NCBI GenBank assembly: GCA_013995675.1
Contig: VWRR01000009.1
Location: forward strand, 558,001-622,000
Source: Cyanidiococcus yangmingshanensis
Lineage: Eukaryota > Rhodophyta > Bangiophyceae > Cyanidiales > Cyanidiaceae
Direction: 5' to 3'
Length of the DNA stretch: 64,000 bases
In this document: piece by piece, positions 37,836 to 49,137 of the stretch
Position numbering within the stretch: position 1 is the first letter of the stretch
Layout of the letters: each line of letters begins with the position of its first letter
The notes under the pieces: generated by a model
The model's input: the letters and a program-made list of their open reading frames with translations, nothing else
Told to the model about the DNA's origin: nothing
Databases searched by the model: none
Translations under genes and position numbers: made by a program

Positions 37836-39711
37836 GACGTGCAGGTCTTAGAGACACAAGCTTCTACGCTATAATTCGCCTTATGAACGCAATTCGGTTG
37901 AATCCTTGTACTGATCCCGTCTCATCGAGGCAGTGCGCCGCCAGGTCGCTGTTGGTGAGCCGCCGCCGCCGTCTCCATGCGGCAATCCTCCATCGGACCG
38001 TGCTGTCGGTGCGCATCTATCGTTGATCCGTGCCACTCATTTCCGACTGGAGGCGTGTGCGCAGGGTGTTGTTCTTGGCGTTGAGATGACGGCGACGACG
38101 ACGACGATGATCTGGTGAGCGCGCGAGCGACGAATGCTGTTCAGACTGTGGTGCGGCGCGCGGGTGTGCAGATGACCAATTTGGTAGTTCGGATGACAAA
38201 ATTGCATGCGGGTGCTTCAAAGACCTTCCGTAAGGACTTGGGTACCCGGGTAAAGTCATGTTCAGCACTCGGTTGGCAAAGCGAGGCAAGCAAAAATAGA
38301 GAGGCACTTTATGTTCGTCTTTTAAGTATAAAATAATTCGTTTTGAGATGGCGTGGAACGACTTGGTGAGGGTTGGTGACGGCTAGGAGGATCTCGAGCT
38401 CGTTGAAGGAAAAACATATTGTCTGGAATCGAGTGCTTGCCAAGGTCTCCCTGGGCTGAACCCATTCTCGCAGATGTGCGTTTGGACACTTTTTGTGCTT
38501 GGAGCAGTGCTGTTTCAAGGGACACCTTTGAGTCCAGGAGCTCGTGAAAAGAGTTTCTGTGAGAGCGAGGCATGCTTTTCGGAAACGCTCGGTTGCCGCT
38601 GTGGAGCCGACGTCGTCAGCGGAGTATGGAAGCTGCCAATTCTATCCCTGTAAGGGATACTCGAACGATCTCCAGGGGTTTCATGTCTTTTGGCCTCCAA
38701 GGCCGTCGGAGGTTTCCCAGTGTTTGGCTTGAGACAGGGTTTGGAGCACTCTCGACGTGAACGATTCAAACGACGTTGCTGGCAGCAGCCAGCTCGATCA
38801 AGCGCCCGCGGTCGAGACAGGTCAACTGACAGGATTGCATAGGCTGTTCGCCTCGAGTTCTGACCTAACAGGCCAGTTTTCTCAACCAAGAATCACCAGG
38901 GATCTAGAACCAACAACGATCTGGAAGCGCGCACTCGACCTGACTCGGTTGCTGTGCTGTTTGTTGAGAACTTGTGCCGGTCGGCCTGCAGGTGTTCTGG
39001 GCGCCGAGAACCCCAAAAAGACAAATCTTCCGTTTAGGATCTCATAACATGAAAGCTCAGATAACGATGAAACCCTGAGTGTCCTCCGCGACATGTCAAA
39101 CATTTAGACGCGCTCCCACTCGATGAAAATCCGCACGAGCTATCTGCTCGTCCGATGGTTGTGCTTCAGTCGAGTGTCGATCACTGGTCTGAACCCGGGC
39201 GTGGCGCCCAAACGTTGATCGTTCTAAAAATGGCACATCGAAAGGGCCATACACGATCGTCATAAAATCTTGGATGCTTCCATGCAACGTCTGCGAACGT
39301 TGTCGCACGCGCAAAAGTCGATTTGAGACGCGAGTCGGCGACCCTCGATCGACGCCTCACATCTCTCGAAAGCAACAGCGCTGTGATTTCGGCGAGCGGT
39401 CTGCCGCAGCGCGCCGACGCCAAGCAAGCCTTCCATCAACCCGGCCAACGTGATTGAATCGCGAACGTACGCCGTCGCGTACGAGCGGGAGAGTCTGTAG
39501 AAACAGACCACGTTGCGAAACAATAGAATCGAACGACACGAGGCCTGTGAAACAAGTGACCTTTGTTGCTCGGCTGGTGACTTTCAATCGAGACTGGTGG
39601 TTCCTGCCGGTGTACTGGAGCGCTCGTCAGCGTCGCTTGTGGTGACTTTGTCGGCAGCGTGGCGAACGCAGCGGCCTCGATCTTTAGAGCGTGCGAGCGC
39701 CTGCGTTTGTT
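37836..39711. other. 1.9-kb divergent intergenic region (trefoil-like protein / LCB1)
   Basis: No supported gene. A short gac/gat run lies at about 38084-38111. The several 70-124-codon frames overlap one another and look random. Confidence 0.4.
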
Positions 39712-41622
39712 ATGGATCTCTTATCTGTTTTGGTGCGGCCGGGGCTGGTCCTCCGCGAAAAGCTATCCCCTTTCTTGGTGTTTCATGTAGCGTTTGAAAC
39801 ATGCTTGGCGTTGCTTGTTGCGTACCTTTTCGTTCAGAAGGCGTACGCTCCGAGGCAGCAGCGTCGAGGAGCGACTCCCGGTCGCGCACCGTCGCGTCTC
39901 GTGCTCAAGGATCGCTCTGACGACCTAACTGAGGAGGAAATCGATGCGCTCTGCGAAGAGTGGATTCCGGAGCCACTTGTCCCGCCGAGTACAGAGTCCG
40001 TTCTGCTGAGTCCTCGGAACGGAACCTCTGCAGAAGCCACCACAAGCCTGGTGCGCACGAGTGTATCGGTAGCGCTTGGCAGCAGCGAGCTCGCTGATAC
40101 AGATACCTCTGATCTGCGGGAGGCGCTCACTGTGCATGCATACGAGCCCGGAGGCTACTGCTTAGTGCAGGTCGGTGACTACGGCATGAAACGTTGCATG
40201 AACCTTGCTTCGGCGAACTACGCTGGTCTGCAGCGAGATCCCCGCATAGAGCACGCGTGCCGTGAAGTGCTGCTCAAGTACGGTTGTGGCGCATGCGGGC
40301 CGCGGGGTTTCTACGGAACGCTCGATGTACATCTCCGATGCGAGTATGAGATCGCGAAATTCATGGGAACGCATGAAGCGATATTATACAGTTTTGGGCC
40401 AGCTACCTCGACAAGTATTGTGAATGCCTTTGCGAAGAAAGGTGATATCATTTTCGCAGACGAGTGTGTCCATTACCCGCTGCAGAATGGTATGCAGCTG
40501 AGTCGAGCGACGATCGTGTGGTTTCACCACAACGACCCAACGGACCTCGAGCGCAAAGTGGTCGCTATTGAGTCAATGCAGCGAAAGACCAGGGCAGAAA
40601 ACCATCGCCAGTTCATTATCGTGGAAGGTATCTTTCAGAATACGGGTACCATCGCGAGGTTGGATGAAATCGTGGCTATCAAACACCGCCATCGCAATTT
40701 GCGACTGTTTGTTGATGAGAGCCATGCGTTGGGTGTGTTGGGTGTCACTGGCCGAGGTGCTTGTGAGCATTTCGGTCTCCAGCTTGGTCCTGATGTTGAC
40801 ATCATCGCTGCCGACCTGGCGTTCTCTCTGGGAACGATTGGTGGCTTTTGCGTCGGCGCGGAGCTGGCCACGGTTGACCATCAGCGACTCAGTAGTGCTG
40901 GATATTGTTTCAGTGCGTCTCAGCCTCCTTGTCTAGCGGAGGCTGCGATAATTGGTCTTCAGATACTTCGCGAGGAGCCGGGTCGTCTGCAACGGATCCG
41001 GACAAACGCTGCGCGGTTTCGTCGAGCCTTGCGCGAGCATCTGCCGAGCAGTGTCGTGGTTGAGGGAAATTTGGACGAGTCACCCCTGATTCACCTCCGT
41101 CTGCAGACTCAAAGTGTCCGTTTGTTGCTCTCTCGCGTGATGCACTTGGTACAGGCGACTGAGAGACAACTTCGAAATCGCGCTGATCGCTTGCGCTCGG
41201 TAGAAAGCAACGGCGAGAACGAAAACGGAGATTCAACGGATACGGACTCGTCTGTATCTGCAGAGGAGACTGAGGACATGGGCGTGCTGGTGACGGACGC
41301 TGCGATGCGCCAGATTAACCATGCCTCTGCGGTGGCCGCCGCCGCTACCGCCCATGAAATGATCATGCCGGGTATGTATCAAGCCGGCGCTTTTGAAGAG
41401 CTGGTCACAGAGCGCTTTTGGGCGATTGCACGCGAACGATTGGCGCGGCAGGATGTCTGGGCATCGGTGCCCGGTCAACTACTCACCGAGCACATGCGAT
41501 TGCCGCCGGCGCTGGTACTCCACGTAAGCGCCTCTCATGAGCCGACCGAACTGGATCGTGCTGCGAAAACCATTGGCAAATTGCTTGATGGTATGCTCGG
41601 AGCGGTCAAACACGAGCGTTAA
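39712..41622 (+). CDS. LCB1: serine palmitoyltransferase subunit 1 (LCB1)
   Basis: A 636-residue alpha-oxoamine synthase-fold subunit of the ER enzyme that condenses serine with palmitoyl-CoA, the first step of sphingolipid synthesis. A hydrophobic span (HVAFETCLALLVAYLFV, about 20-40) anchors it. Core motifs are NLASANYAGL, YGCGACGPRGFYGTLDVH, HEAILYSFGPATS, FADECVHYPLQNGM, IIVEGIFQNTGTI and LFVDESHALGVLG. At the site of the PLP lysine it has AADLAFSLGTIGGFCVG, without lysine. This identifies the non-catalytic LCB1 subunit rather than LCB2. An acidic low-complexity insert (about 505-530) interrupts the C-terminal domain. The frame opens with GTG at 39691; the first ATG is 39712. Confidence 0.93.
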   Translation: MDLLSVLVRPGLVLREKLSPFLVFHVAFETCLALLVAYLFVQKAYAPRQQRRGATPGRAPSRLVLKDRSDDLTEEEIDALCEEWIPEPLVPPSTESVLLSPRNGTSAEATTSLVRTSVSVALGSSELADTDTSDLREALTVHAYEPGGYCLVQVGDYGMKRCMNLASANYAGLQRDPRIEHACREVLLKYGCGACGPRGFYGTLDVHLRCEYEIAKFMGTHEAILYSFGPATSTSIVNAFAKKGDIIFADECVHYPLQNGMQLSRATIVWFHHNDPTDLERKVVAIESMQRKTRAENHRQFIIVEGIFQNTGTIARLDEIVAIKHRHRNLRLFVDESHALGVLGVTGRGACEHFGLQLGPDVDIIAADLAFSLGTIGGFCVGAELATVDHQRLSSAGYCFSASQPPCLAEAAIIGLQILREEPGRLQRIRTNAARFRRALREHLPSSVVVEGNLDESPLIHLRLQTQSVRLLLSRVMHLVQATERQLRNRADRLRSVESNGENENGDSTDTDSSVSAEETEDMGVLVTDAAMRQINHASAVAAAATAHEMIMPGMYQAGAFEELVTERFWAIARERLARQDVWASVPGQLLTEHMRLPPALVLHVSASHEPTELDRAAKTIGKLLDGMLGAVKHER

Positions 41623-42949
41623 CGGCAGCAGCAACGACACGGACACGATTCATATGCAGCGCTCCTTCGAGACTGGATGGAGTGCTGGCGCTGAAACAGT
41701 CCCGCTCAACGACCGATGTGCCTTTTGCGAACGATTGAAGAGTAATGCATGAAATGAGTAAAAGAGTTTTGTTCGAAAGCGTGTCATCAAACCCCAATCG
41801 TGCCACTGCGCTCGGATGATCATTGTGCGAAAGAGGTACTCCGCATGATTAAACTCTCCTTGTACTTGGGATGGAGTTACTGGATCGAGACGGACCTCAT
41901 CAGTGTGCCGAATCGATCCTTGTTGTCCGAATGCAATGATTCAAGACAGTCTGGAAAATCAGCGTCATTCGGTGGCCTGCAAGCTTCCCTAGTTCAAATC
42001 GTGTGCATAGGAAGACAAGTCGTTATGCCTGACCTTGAAAATCAAGTTTCCACTGTGTGCTCCATTCAATTGTTTTGCAGTGGCTTTGGAATATTCCGAA
42101 GATGCTACTCATTCGAATGAATTCTATGAGCGCTTTTGGGATTGGAAACAGTTTCGATCGATCGAGCTCGCCCAGAGCGGCGTTGAGCAATGGTGCCAGT
42201 ACCTGGCCAATCTCGACTCCGATCGAGGCAGACTCGGGTTCTGGTAGCGGACCTTCACCCGTGACTCGCAACTGCCTCGAAAGGAATGCCGAGAGATGAC
42301 ACGCACGGAAGGAATGATCAGAAGAGCCCCTCGCTCAGTTCGAATGGAGCGCGAGTTGGCGTCTAAGCTCTCTTCTGACGGATATCTTTCTTTAGCGCAA
42401 AATGCGGTGTGCGTTGATGCAGCCGTAGAGCTTTCCGCAGGAAAGCGTCGCGGCGCTTGTCCATAAGATCTGATTGGTCTCCGAGTCTGCACCACAGAAT
42501 GCCTCGATGGAGCACGGCCAACCAAGTTCAGGGGTTGTATTCAGGAAAAAAGAAAGTCCCATCAAGTCCATACGATAATTGACGGAGACTTTTCAGAAAA
42601 GCATCCGAAGGCTTCATCCCTATTGGAGAACGAAACCGCAGCTTGTTGCCCCTCGGTTTGGGCCTCTAGCGAAAGTCTCAAGGTTGTGCCCCTCCACGGA
42701 AATAGACCATTGTTTCCCAGCAGCTTTTAAGCATATCGTTAGGTCGTTGCGCAAGGTGATACGGATGGTGCGATAATTGACTTGGAGACAGCCGTTCCGC
42801 GTCTGTTCAGGACATAGGGAGACAGCGGCTTCTATGAACCAACCAATACACTGGGCAGTAGCGCCGCGCATGCTGTCGTTCAAGGCGGGCACTCGTTGAT
42901 CCTCGTGGAGCGTGCGTCGCGTTCCGAACGGGTATCGATCGTCGTTCAA
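41623..42949. other. 1.3-kb intergenic region (LCB1 / bL35m)
   Basis: Only short frames occur; none is convincing. No repeats or RNA genes were recognised. Confidence 0.4.
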
Positions 42950-43264
42950 ATGAATAATATGAGACGCTTTCGAGCGTTATGTTGGCGAGTTTATGGGCTT
43001 GAATGCCTTGTTCAGCGTGAGAACAAGCAGCTGACCGCCGCATGGACACCTTGCCGGTGGTTTGCTGGCGTCCCCGGCAAGAGCCACAGCGGAGCCAAGA
43101 AGCGTTTCCGTGTCTCCAAGGAGGGCGTTGTGCGTCACGCGGCTACCGGAAGGCGACACCTATTGTCTGGTAAGAGTGCCCAACGACACGCTCGGCTTCG
43201 ACGACCGCATGTGCTGCACGGGGCGGACGCTCGACGGATTCTGCGACTTGTCGGAAAGGGCTAG
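42950..43264 (+). CDS. mitochondrial (or plastid) ribosomal protein bL35
   Basis: A 104-residue protein with an import leader (MNNMRRFRALCWRVYGL) and the bL35 core: SGAKKRFRVSKEGVVRHAAT, RRHLLSGKSAQRHARLRR, then HGADARRILRLVGKG. The bacterial protein reads SAKKRFKVTGSGKIKR, then KRHILTKKSRKRKRNLRK. It sits in the large ribosomal subunit. Red algal plastid genomes usually encode their own rpl35, so the mitochondrial ribosome is the likelier destination. A second in-frame ATG at 42959 is possible. The frame is open upstream only from a TTG. Confidence 0.88.
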   Translation: MNNMRRFRALCWRVYGLECLVQRENKQLTAAWTPCRWFAGVPGKSHSGAKKRFRVSKEGVVRHAATGRRHLLSGKSAQRHARLRRPHVLHGADARRILRLVGKG

Positions 43265-43579
43265 TTGGTCTCGGGACTTCTTTGCGCTCTTTGTACGGGT
43301 TGACCGTTTGGTACAGCGGATACGTCGCAGCACCCAAGGAGCCTTCCGCGTTTGAGCTCCCGTTCAGAGCGTTTCAGGATTCTTGGGTCGAAGGAACGCG
43401 CACAGCGAACCGTGTCACGCTCTATTCACCTAGGCAGCCAATATCCGATCCAAAAACATACATTCTCTTTTTACGATGCCTCTGGAGCATAAATTTTCCG
43501 GATACCTTCATGAAATGCTTGCCTTGCTAAGGACACTCCATAGGGGCGACCAGTGGAAAAAAAGTCCTGAAACTCTTCA
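43265..43579. other. convergent 3' intergenic region (bL35 / methyltransferase)
   Basis: 315 bases; no gene or element recognised. Confidence 0.4.
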
Positions 43580-44968
43580 TTATATCACACGCTTCTCAAA
43601 CACACATACCTTGGTCAGAAAATGGATGTCCTGCTCGCGCCAAACAAGTTGCTGGTCACTAGCTTCGGAAAATAGCCGGCGCAAGTCTGTCTCAATAAAA
43701 CTCTGATAGTATGGCTCGTGGTAGTTGACCCGAAATCGATCGAGCGCCGCCTCCAGGGCAGGGTTATGGCCCTTCTGCAGCGAGTCCGCAAAGACAATAC
43801 GCCCACCAGGCCGAAGCGTTCGCGTCCATTCCGCAATCACGCGCCGACGAGCCTCGTTCGGGAGCTCATGAAAGAGATAAATGCTCACAATGGCATCGAA
43901 AGACTCGTTCGGAAAGGGCAGCGACTCCGCGTTGGCATGCACAAACGACGCATGCTTGGTGGCCGTTGAGCTTGTCAGTTCCTGCACGCGTGCTTGCGCC
44001 CTCTGCAAGTAAAATGGGCTCAAGTCTAGGTTTGTGACACATACATCCTGCAATTCCTTATCTGCCGTCAGATTATCCAAAAGGTCCATGAGGAAGCCGC
44101 CTGACCCGCACGGGACATTCAAAACCGTCAGCGGCAGGGCGCGTTCGTTGAGCTCACGTCGGCTCCGCACCCTCTCGCGCAGAAACAAGAGCAGTGGGCC
44201 CAACGTCTGCCGGCGCATCATGTCTGCGAGGCCCCCGAACAGCACCTCGACCTGGAAGTCGTAGCGTTCCGCCGATGCCGCGCTGAGATACCCATCCGTT
44301 TGGTAGTGAAAATTTTGTTTGTAGTATGCTGGGTACAGCGGGTCTTCATGGAACGTTTCGGGGACCGCGTCCGTGATGCCGGAGGCTCGCAGCTTCATAG
44401 AGTCCTGCAGGTTCTGTAAAAAGTCTACCGACCTCGGCAGCAGCTCCAACGGGTGACGCGAAGGCACCCTTGGCATCACATAAGTGCCTGCCTGGATATG
44501 ACTCCACTCTTTCTGAGACAACTTCATGAGCTCGCGCAAGAAGAATTGGACAAACTCAAGTTGGGCTCTCCAGTCACGCGAAAACGTTGCCACCTCACGG
44601 GATTGTAGAACGGAAGACCAGCCTCGACCAGACGCAACCAGTTGAAGCATTGCAAGGCGAAACAGGAGGAAGAAGGTGCTGCGTGCAGCAGTGCCTGTGG
44701 CGTACCTCAGAAGGTTCACACCGCCTCCGAGCGCTCTCCAAGCAGCAGGTGGTGACGCGAGCGGGTAGAAGTCACCAGGCTGCGACCGAGACTTGCTCTC
44801 TGGGATCGGCTTCCGAGGCAGTTGAAGCGTACGCCTCGCCTGGGGTTGCGAACATAGCAGCGGTGCCAGAGCACGTCGAACCAGAGCTCTTTGAATTGGA
44901 CTCTGGGGACGGCAGGTGCCGTACAGACTCCTGTCTCCAATATTCCGGTACCAAACACGCACCCACAT
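43580..44968 (-). CDS. class I SAM-dependent methyltransferase, probably organelle-targeted
   Basis: A 462-residue protein. The first about 100 residues are Arg/Leu/Ser-rich and almost without acids, as in a plastid or mitochondrial leader. A middle segment (about 215-255: YPAYYKQNFHYQTDGYLS, then AASAERYDFQVE) precedes a type 11 methyltransferase domain. The SAM-binding motif I is VLNVPCGSGGFLMDLL (about 280-295), followed by VTNLDLSPFYLQRAQARV, the HANAESLPFPNESFDAIVS motif and TLRPGGRIVFADSLQ. The YY-x3-FHYQTDGYLS lead-in is shared with uncharacterised plant and cyanobacterial methyltransferases. The substrate is unknown. GTG at 44992 opens the frame; the ATG at 44968 is used. Confidence 0.82.
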   Translation of the reverse strand: MWVRVWYRNIGDRSLYGTCRPQSPIQRALVRRALAPLLCSQPQARRTLQLPRKPIPESKSRSQPGDFYPLASPPAAWRALGGGVNLLRYATGTAARSTFFLLFRLAMLQLVASGRGWSSVLQSREVATFSRDWRAQLEFVQFFLRELMKLSQKEWSHIQAGTYVMPRVPSRHPLELLPRSVDFLQNLQDSMKLRASGITDAVPETFHEDPLYPAYYKQNFHYQTDGYLSAASAERYDFQVEVLFGGLADMMRRQTLGPLLLFLRERVRSRRELNERALPLTVLNVPCGSGGFLMDLLDNLTADKELQDVCVTNLDLSPFYLQRAQARVQELTSSTATKHASFVHANAESLPFPNESFDAIVSIYLFHELPNEARRRVIAEWTRTLRPGGRIVFADSLQKGHNPALEAALDRFRVNYHEPYYQSFIETDLRRLFSEASDQQLVWREQDIHFLTKVCVFEKRVI

Positions 44969-47900
44969 CTGCTGTACCAAAAGCAGGTGCACGTGAACCT
45001 CCGTTACCGATTATCGCTCCAGGCGCGTTTTCAGATTTTCGCGCGGGTGCTGATGTGCTCGTCTGGCATTAACCAGCATGGCCATGGTCGATGCACTGGA
45101 AAGCTTTCCGGACCGCGGTTCGGTACCGAGGTTGAACGCTGAGAGATTGAAACGAGACTGGTCGAATAACTTGGCATTATGTCGCCTTTACTGACGCCTC
45201 CCGGAAATTGCTTCCATGTCTTCCATCAGCAAACCGAGTGGTGTTCGTCAGCACCGAGTTCGGTGGTCGCCTGAAGTTGTCGGTGCGTTGCCAACATGGT
45301 GCGCTTTGAACTCTTCCCCAGCTGGCGACCAGAAGCTCATCGGCAAGTCTGTTCTGAGAAAGGTGTACGTGGTTTTGTCGGCTTCGTTTTCGACCGCAAG
45401 CTAAGGAGCAGAACTGGCGAGGAGCCGCTTCTCCGGACGAACCGATGCTTGCTCCACCAGGGTCTTGGTGGGGTTTCGAAAACTTGCTTTTCAATTGGAC
45501 TGGGGACGCGCATCACCGAGAAGCGTACGATTATTCTGTCTCGTAGGGCTTTGGTCGCACCACAAATTTGTATTCCGAGACTATTACTTTTATATCAGAT
45601 ACCTTTTTCTGGTATATTCTTCGCACACCTCAGTTTTGTAAAGATGCTGATTTCAAATCGCCTCTTCATGCTTGTGACACTGGCCCGCCTCTTGCGGAAA
45701 GTGTCGCTGAAGGTCAATTCAGAGTGAAGAAGCCCTGTTGGTAGGCCGAGAGCGCTGCTCTGGCTGCACACACAGGCCGCTATTGTCTCTACGTCTATGC
45801 AATAGACGGTCTAGCGAGCGATTTGTTCCCACGAGCGTGCTCGATGGAATCTTGTGCGAATCGTAGCTGGTCCTTCCGGCGCCTTGAAACGAACAAGGTA
45901 TACGATTTTCATGTTTTCAAGCCATGTCCGACGGGACGTCGAAACTAGCAGGTAGGCTCAGCTCGGCCTAATGATGGGTCAGGGAACCTATGCAATTTCC
46001 GTAAAGTTTGCGAAACCTTCCTGCATGCATATCGCTTCGCGACGCTGATATACCATTCCATTGAAACCATGACATTGCATCTACAGTTTGTAGATTATCT
46101 GCGTGATCATGATCAGCCGATTGCACGCATGATCGAAACCATCCCAGCATATACTGTACTGTGCGCTGTTCGCATGAGGGGTGCGCTGTGATATCGCGCG
46201 GAAGAGAGGGCGTCCTGAATTTGGCGTGGTGTTACTCCGGGTCATGGGCCATGCCCAGAGCTTTGTAGACATGCATTCGGGACGGTCCGTTGCCCTCTTG
46301 AGTGGCGCTCTTCATGTCGGGCTCCTGTCTCGCATGCGAAGGCCTGGACCAGATCGTGCGGGTCTCGCGTTTCGAGTTTGGTAAAGTCGTTCCCCAGAGA
46401 GCCGTTCCGTTTCCATAAGCTGATGAGTGTCCTCGGTAGTCGAAGTCATGCCGTCGCGTGCAATCTGAGATTCATCTTTGAAGCACTTTACGAGGCGTTG
46501 CAAGCTCTTTTAGTATAGATTCGACATAGATGTTTGGTGAAAGTTGCTTCGATCCCAGCATCAGCGCGATTCGCATCCTTTGCGCACATCAGGGATTTAG
46601 GTCGTGGGGTCACAACCAGAACAAGTACAGGGTGCTCAATGAATCTATCGAATGTTTCGTTGTCACGTGACTGCAAACGTCAAAGGAGAATCCAATTGAA
46701 AACGTTCCCACTGCAGTTCCGGTGACTGCACAAGCCTGGGGCTCCAGCGGGAATAATCAGAAAGACCTCACCCATAGGAATCCTTTATCGAATGCAGTAA
46801 TTTTGCAAAACAACCGATCATCTCTGAGGAATCATCTCGGTCTGGCCCTCATTTTGGAATTCTATGCTGAAAAGTACGAGAGGTAATCATTTTGCGTCAG
46901 CGATGAATGCATTTCTGACCATGATGTGGCAAGAACTGTTTCGTGATCGCTGGAGGAAGTATATTCTGCAGGTGTCCGCTGCAACGTGCCTCGATTTTTT
47001 GATGGCCCAGGAGTCACGGCTCTGAATATGAATCCCTGCAGAGATCCATACAATAGCTTCAGCCTCTATGTTCTTCGGAATCGTTGGGGATCGACCTTGT
47101 GAATAGCAGAAGAACCGAATTTCGAGGGCGCTTATCCAGAGGCTAATGGTGACCGCCGCTCAGCGAGAGCCCGACGTGACGCACCACGGCACCTCAACAC
47201 TACCTCCAGCTCTGTCTTTGTCGCTTTGCACAAGGCTCATGTCGAAATCTCTAGATTCTGCGCTTTCCTCGCGGAAACTGGTACTTTTGCTGTGCGTCAG
47301 CGGTCGAAAGCAAAGGGGGCTTCTGAGCTCCTTGCCCCCAGATCCAATTTCTGTACCGATGAGTTCGCATTCACCTTGTTCTGCCAAATCATGCATATCG
47401 TTGACAGACAAGAGCGTGGGGAATTCCCAAAATGATTCTGCGCTCCAAGCTGAAACTCGAGTTTATCACGCAGATTGCCTTAGGTGTGCGCCCTGTTCCG
47501 CGTCCCATCAAACCGTGGTAGGTGCTGATCCAAGCCGGACGGTCGTGGCGGCGATCTGGGGAACCCGCTCTGATACGGACCATGGTGGCGGATCGCCACG
47601 CAGCCGAGACGCAACGTGCTCCCTCCAAATCGAAATCTGAGAACCGCATGATCGGAAGCTGTTGGGCGGGAGCAGAATCCGTGACGTGTCGCGGGTACGA
47701 CGGGGACATCGGGGACGCCGGCGCCGCCGCCGCGAACCTCCGAACGGGGACGGATGGAAACTTCGCGGGGACGATCCCCGCGACACAGAATCGCGGAACT
47801 AATCAAACGAATACAATCATGCATCGGAACGCCGCCGACTTGATAGGTGAGCACAACGACGGCTTCCGCATCGGCGATGACAGCATTTGTACTTGTCATT

Positions 47901-48196
47901 TTTGGTGTCGAAGGCACTAGGAAGTGTCGGAAAGCTTTTTGTGCGAACTTGTTATCCACCGTCTTACGAATAACTTTTTGTATTCGGCATTTGCCTTTTT
48001 CGTTCGCTTGTCGGTTCCCGTTTGTTGGCGCTTTCCCAGCGGAGGAGCAATACTGGGAGACAAAATACCGGAGCTAGCTCCATATGTGACGATTCGAGTT
48101 ACGTGCTCATTAGAAGAGCTACTTTCTTGCCGGAGAGCCCTCTTTACCGAGTGCAGTCTTAGGACCAAGCTAACCTAGTCTAGAAGTGATTTCGCG
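44969..48196. other. 3.2-kb gene-poor region
   Basis: The longest stretch without a supported gene. It is AT-richer than its flanks. Frames up to 164 codons occur on both strands (for example 45296-45727 +, 47480-47959 -) but overlap heavily and show no domain features. Two small palindromic elements lie close together at 46079-46095 (7-bp arms, 3-base loop) and 46104-46115 (tgatcatgatca). An unrecognised RNA gene is possible. Confidence 0.4.
46079..46115. repeat. two adjacent small palindromes
   Basis: atctaca (46079-46085) faces tgtagat (46089-46095). Nine bases later comes a perfect 12-bp palindrome (46104-46115). They are weak individually. Their proximity in a gene-poor region is the only reason to note them. 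Confidence 0.35.
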
Positions 48197-48997
48197 ATGA
48201 AAAGTATAAGAAAGCGATTCAAACCAAAGCTGACGTTGCTCTGCTCGTTCGCGATCATTACTTGGATTCTTTTCTTTTCAATTATTCCTCAAGCATGTCG
48301 TTCTAGAAGAGAAGAGCACATTGGAAGACCAAACAGCTCAATTGTGTACCGTGAACGCCTAGTCAAGCGCGACGTGAGTCTCAGCGTATCCCGCTCTCGA
48401 CTTTATAACAACACAAATGTGGAGACCTCCGATCACCAGCGCCTTCTTAGAGTCGTTCATCAAGAGTGCCTTCGTAACGCGGTTTTTCGAGCAAACACCT
48501 CTGTATCAGGAGATGGCAATGGTCTAGGGCGAAAGGGCGACAAGTCTGTTGTGTTGCGAGCGCTGGAAAATCGGGACGAAAGGGCAATCGATACAGGTCG
48601 ATATTTCTGCAATGGACCGCGTTCAGGCAGTTCTAGGACTGCTCAAAACGCTCAGTGTCAGAGAATCTTGATGTATCCAGAAATCGACGAATACACACCG
48701 ATTTGGAGTCCAGAGAGTCAATGTAGCGCCAAAGATGCAAAACACTCCGTGGGTTTGGCGAAATGTGAATACGCAGTTGGCTCAGGGAACGATTCGCGGA
48801 CAGAACGACCGCGGAATCCACAACTAGTTTCGCGCGCGTCCGCAGGCGTCCAGTGCGTAAGCGAAACGCCATCAACAGACCGCGCGGATCCGGCAGTACG
48901 ATTATTGCAACGCGTAGTTGGCAAATCGTTTAGACTGCTCAGAAGCAAATTGTCGTGTGCTAAGAAGACGACTCGTACCGAGTCGAGACCTTCATGA
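48197..48997 (+). CDS. signal-anchored protein, probably the N-terminal part of the Ser/Ala-repeat surface protein
   Basis: A 266-residue frame starting MKSIRKRFKPK followed by one strong hydrophobic span (LTLLCSFAIITWILFFSII, about 12-30), i.e. a signal peptide or signal anchor. The rest is Ser/Arg/Asn-rich with scattered Cys and several N-x-S/T sites, fitting a secretory protein. Its frame ends at 48997. A frame one base further on is open from 48918 and runs into the Gly-rich repeats of the next entry. A combined protein is therefore plausible, but no homology fixes the join. Taken alone it would be a secreted or type II membrane protein of unknown function. Confidence 0.5.
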   Translation: MKSIRKRFKPKLTLLCSFAIITWILFFSIIPQACRSRREEHIGRPNSSIVYRERLVKRDVSLSVSRSRLYNNTNVETSDHQRLLRVVHQECLRNAVFRANTSVSGDGNGLGRKGDKSVVLRALENRDERAIDTGRYFCNGPRSGSSRTAQNAQCQRILMYPEIDEYTPIWSPESQCSAKDAKHSVGLAKCEYAVGSGNDSRTERPRNPQLVSRASAGVQCVSETPSTDRADPAVRLLQRVVGKSFRLLRSKLSCAKKTTRTESRPS

Positions 48998-49137
48998 AGC
49001 GTTCAGAGTACCGTCAGATTACACTCATGGGGATAGAGATAGAAACGCTGAAGACTGGGCTTCGACGGAGGTGGGGCTTTCAGGCCAACGTTTGGTGGCT
49101 TCTCGGAGACGCTACCAGTTCTCGCAGAGAGCGCTAA

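Noticed and set aside
42124-42525. 133-codon minus frame between LCB1 and bL35
   Set aside because: Arg/Ser-rich random composition, no motif, overlapping frames on the other strand.
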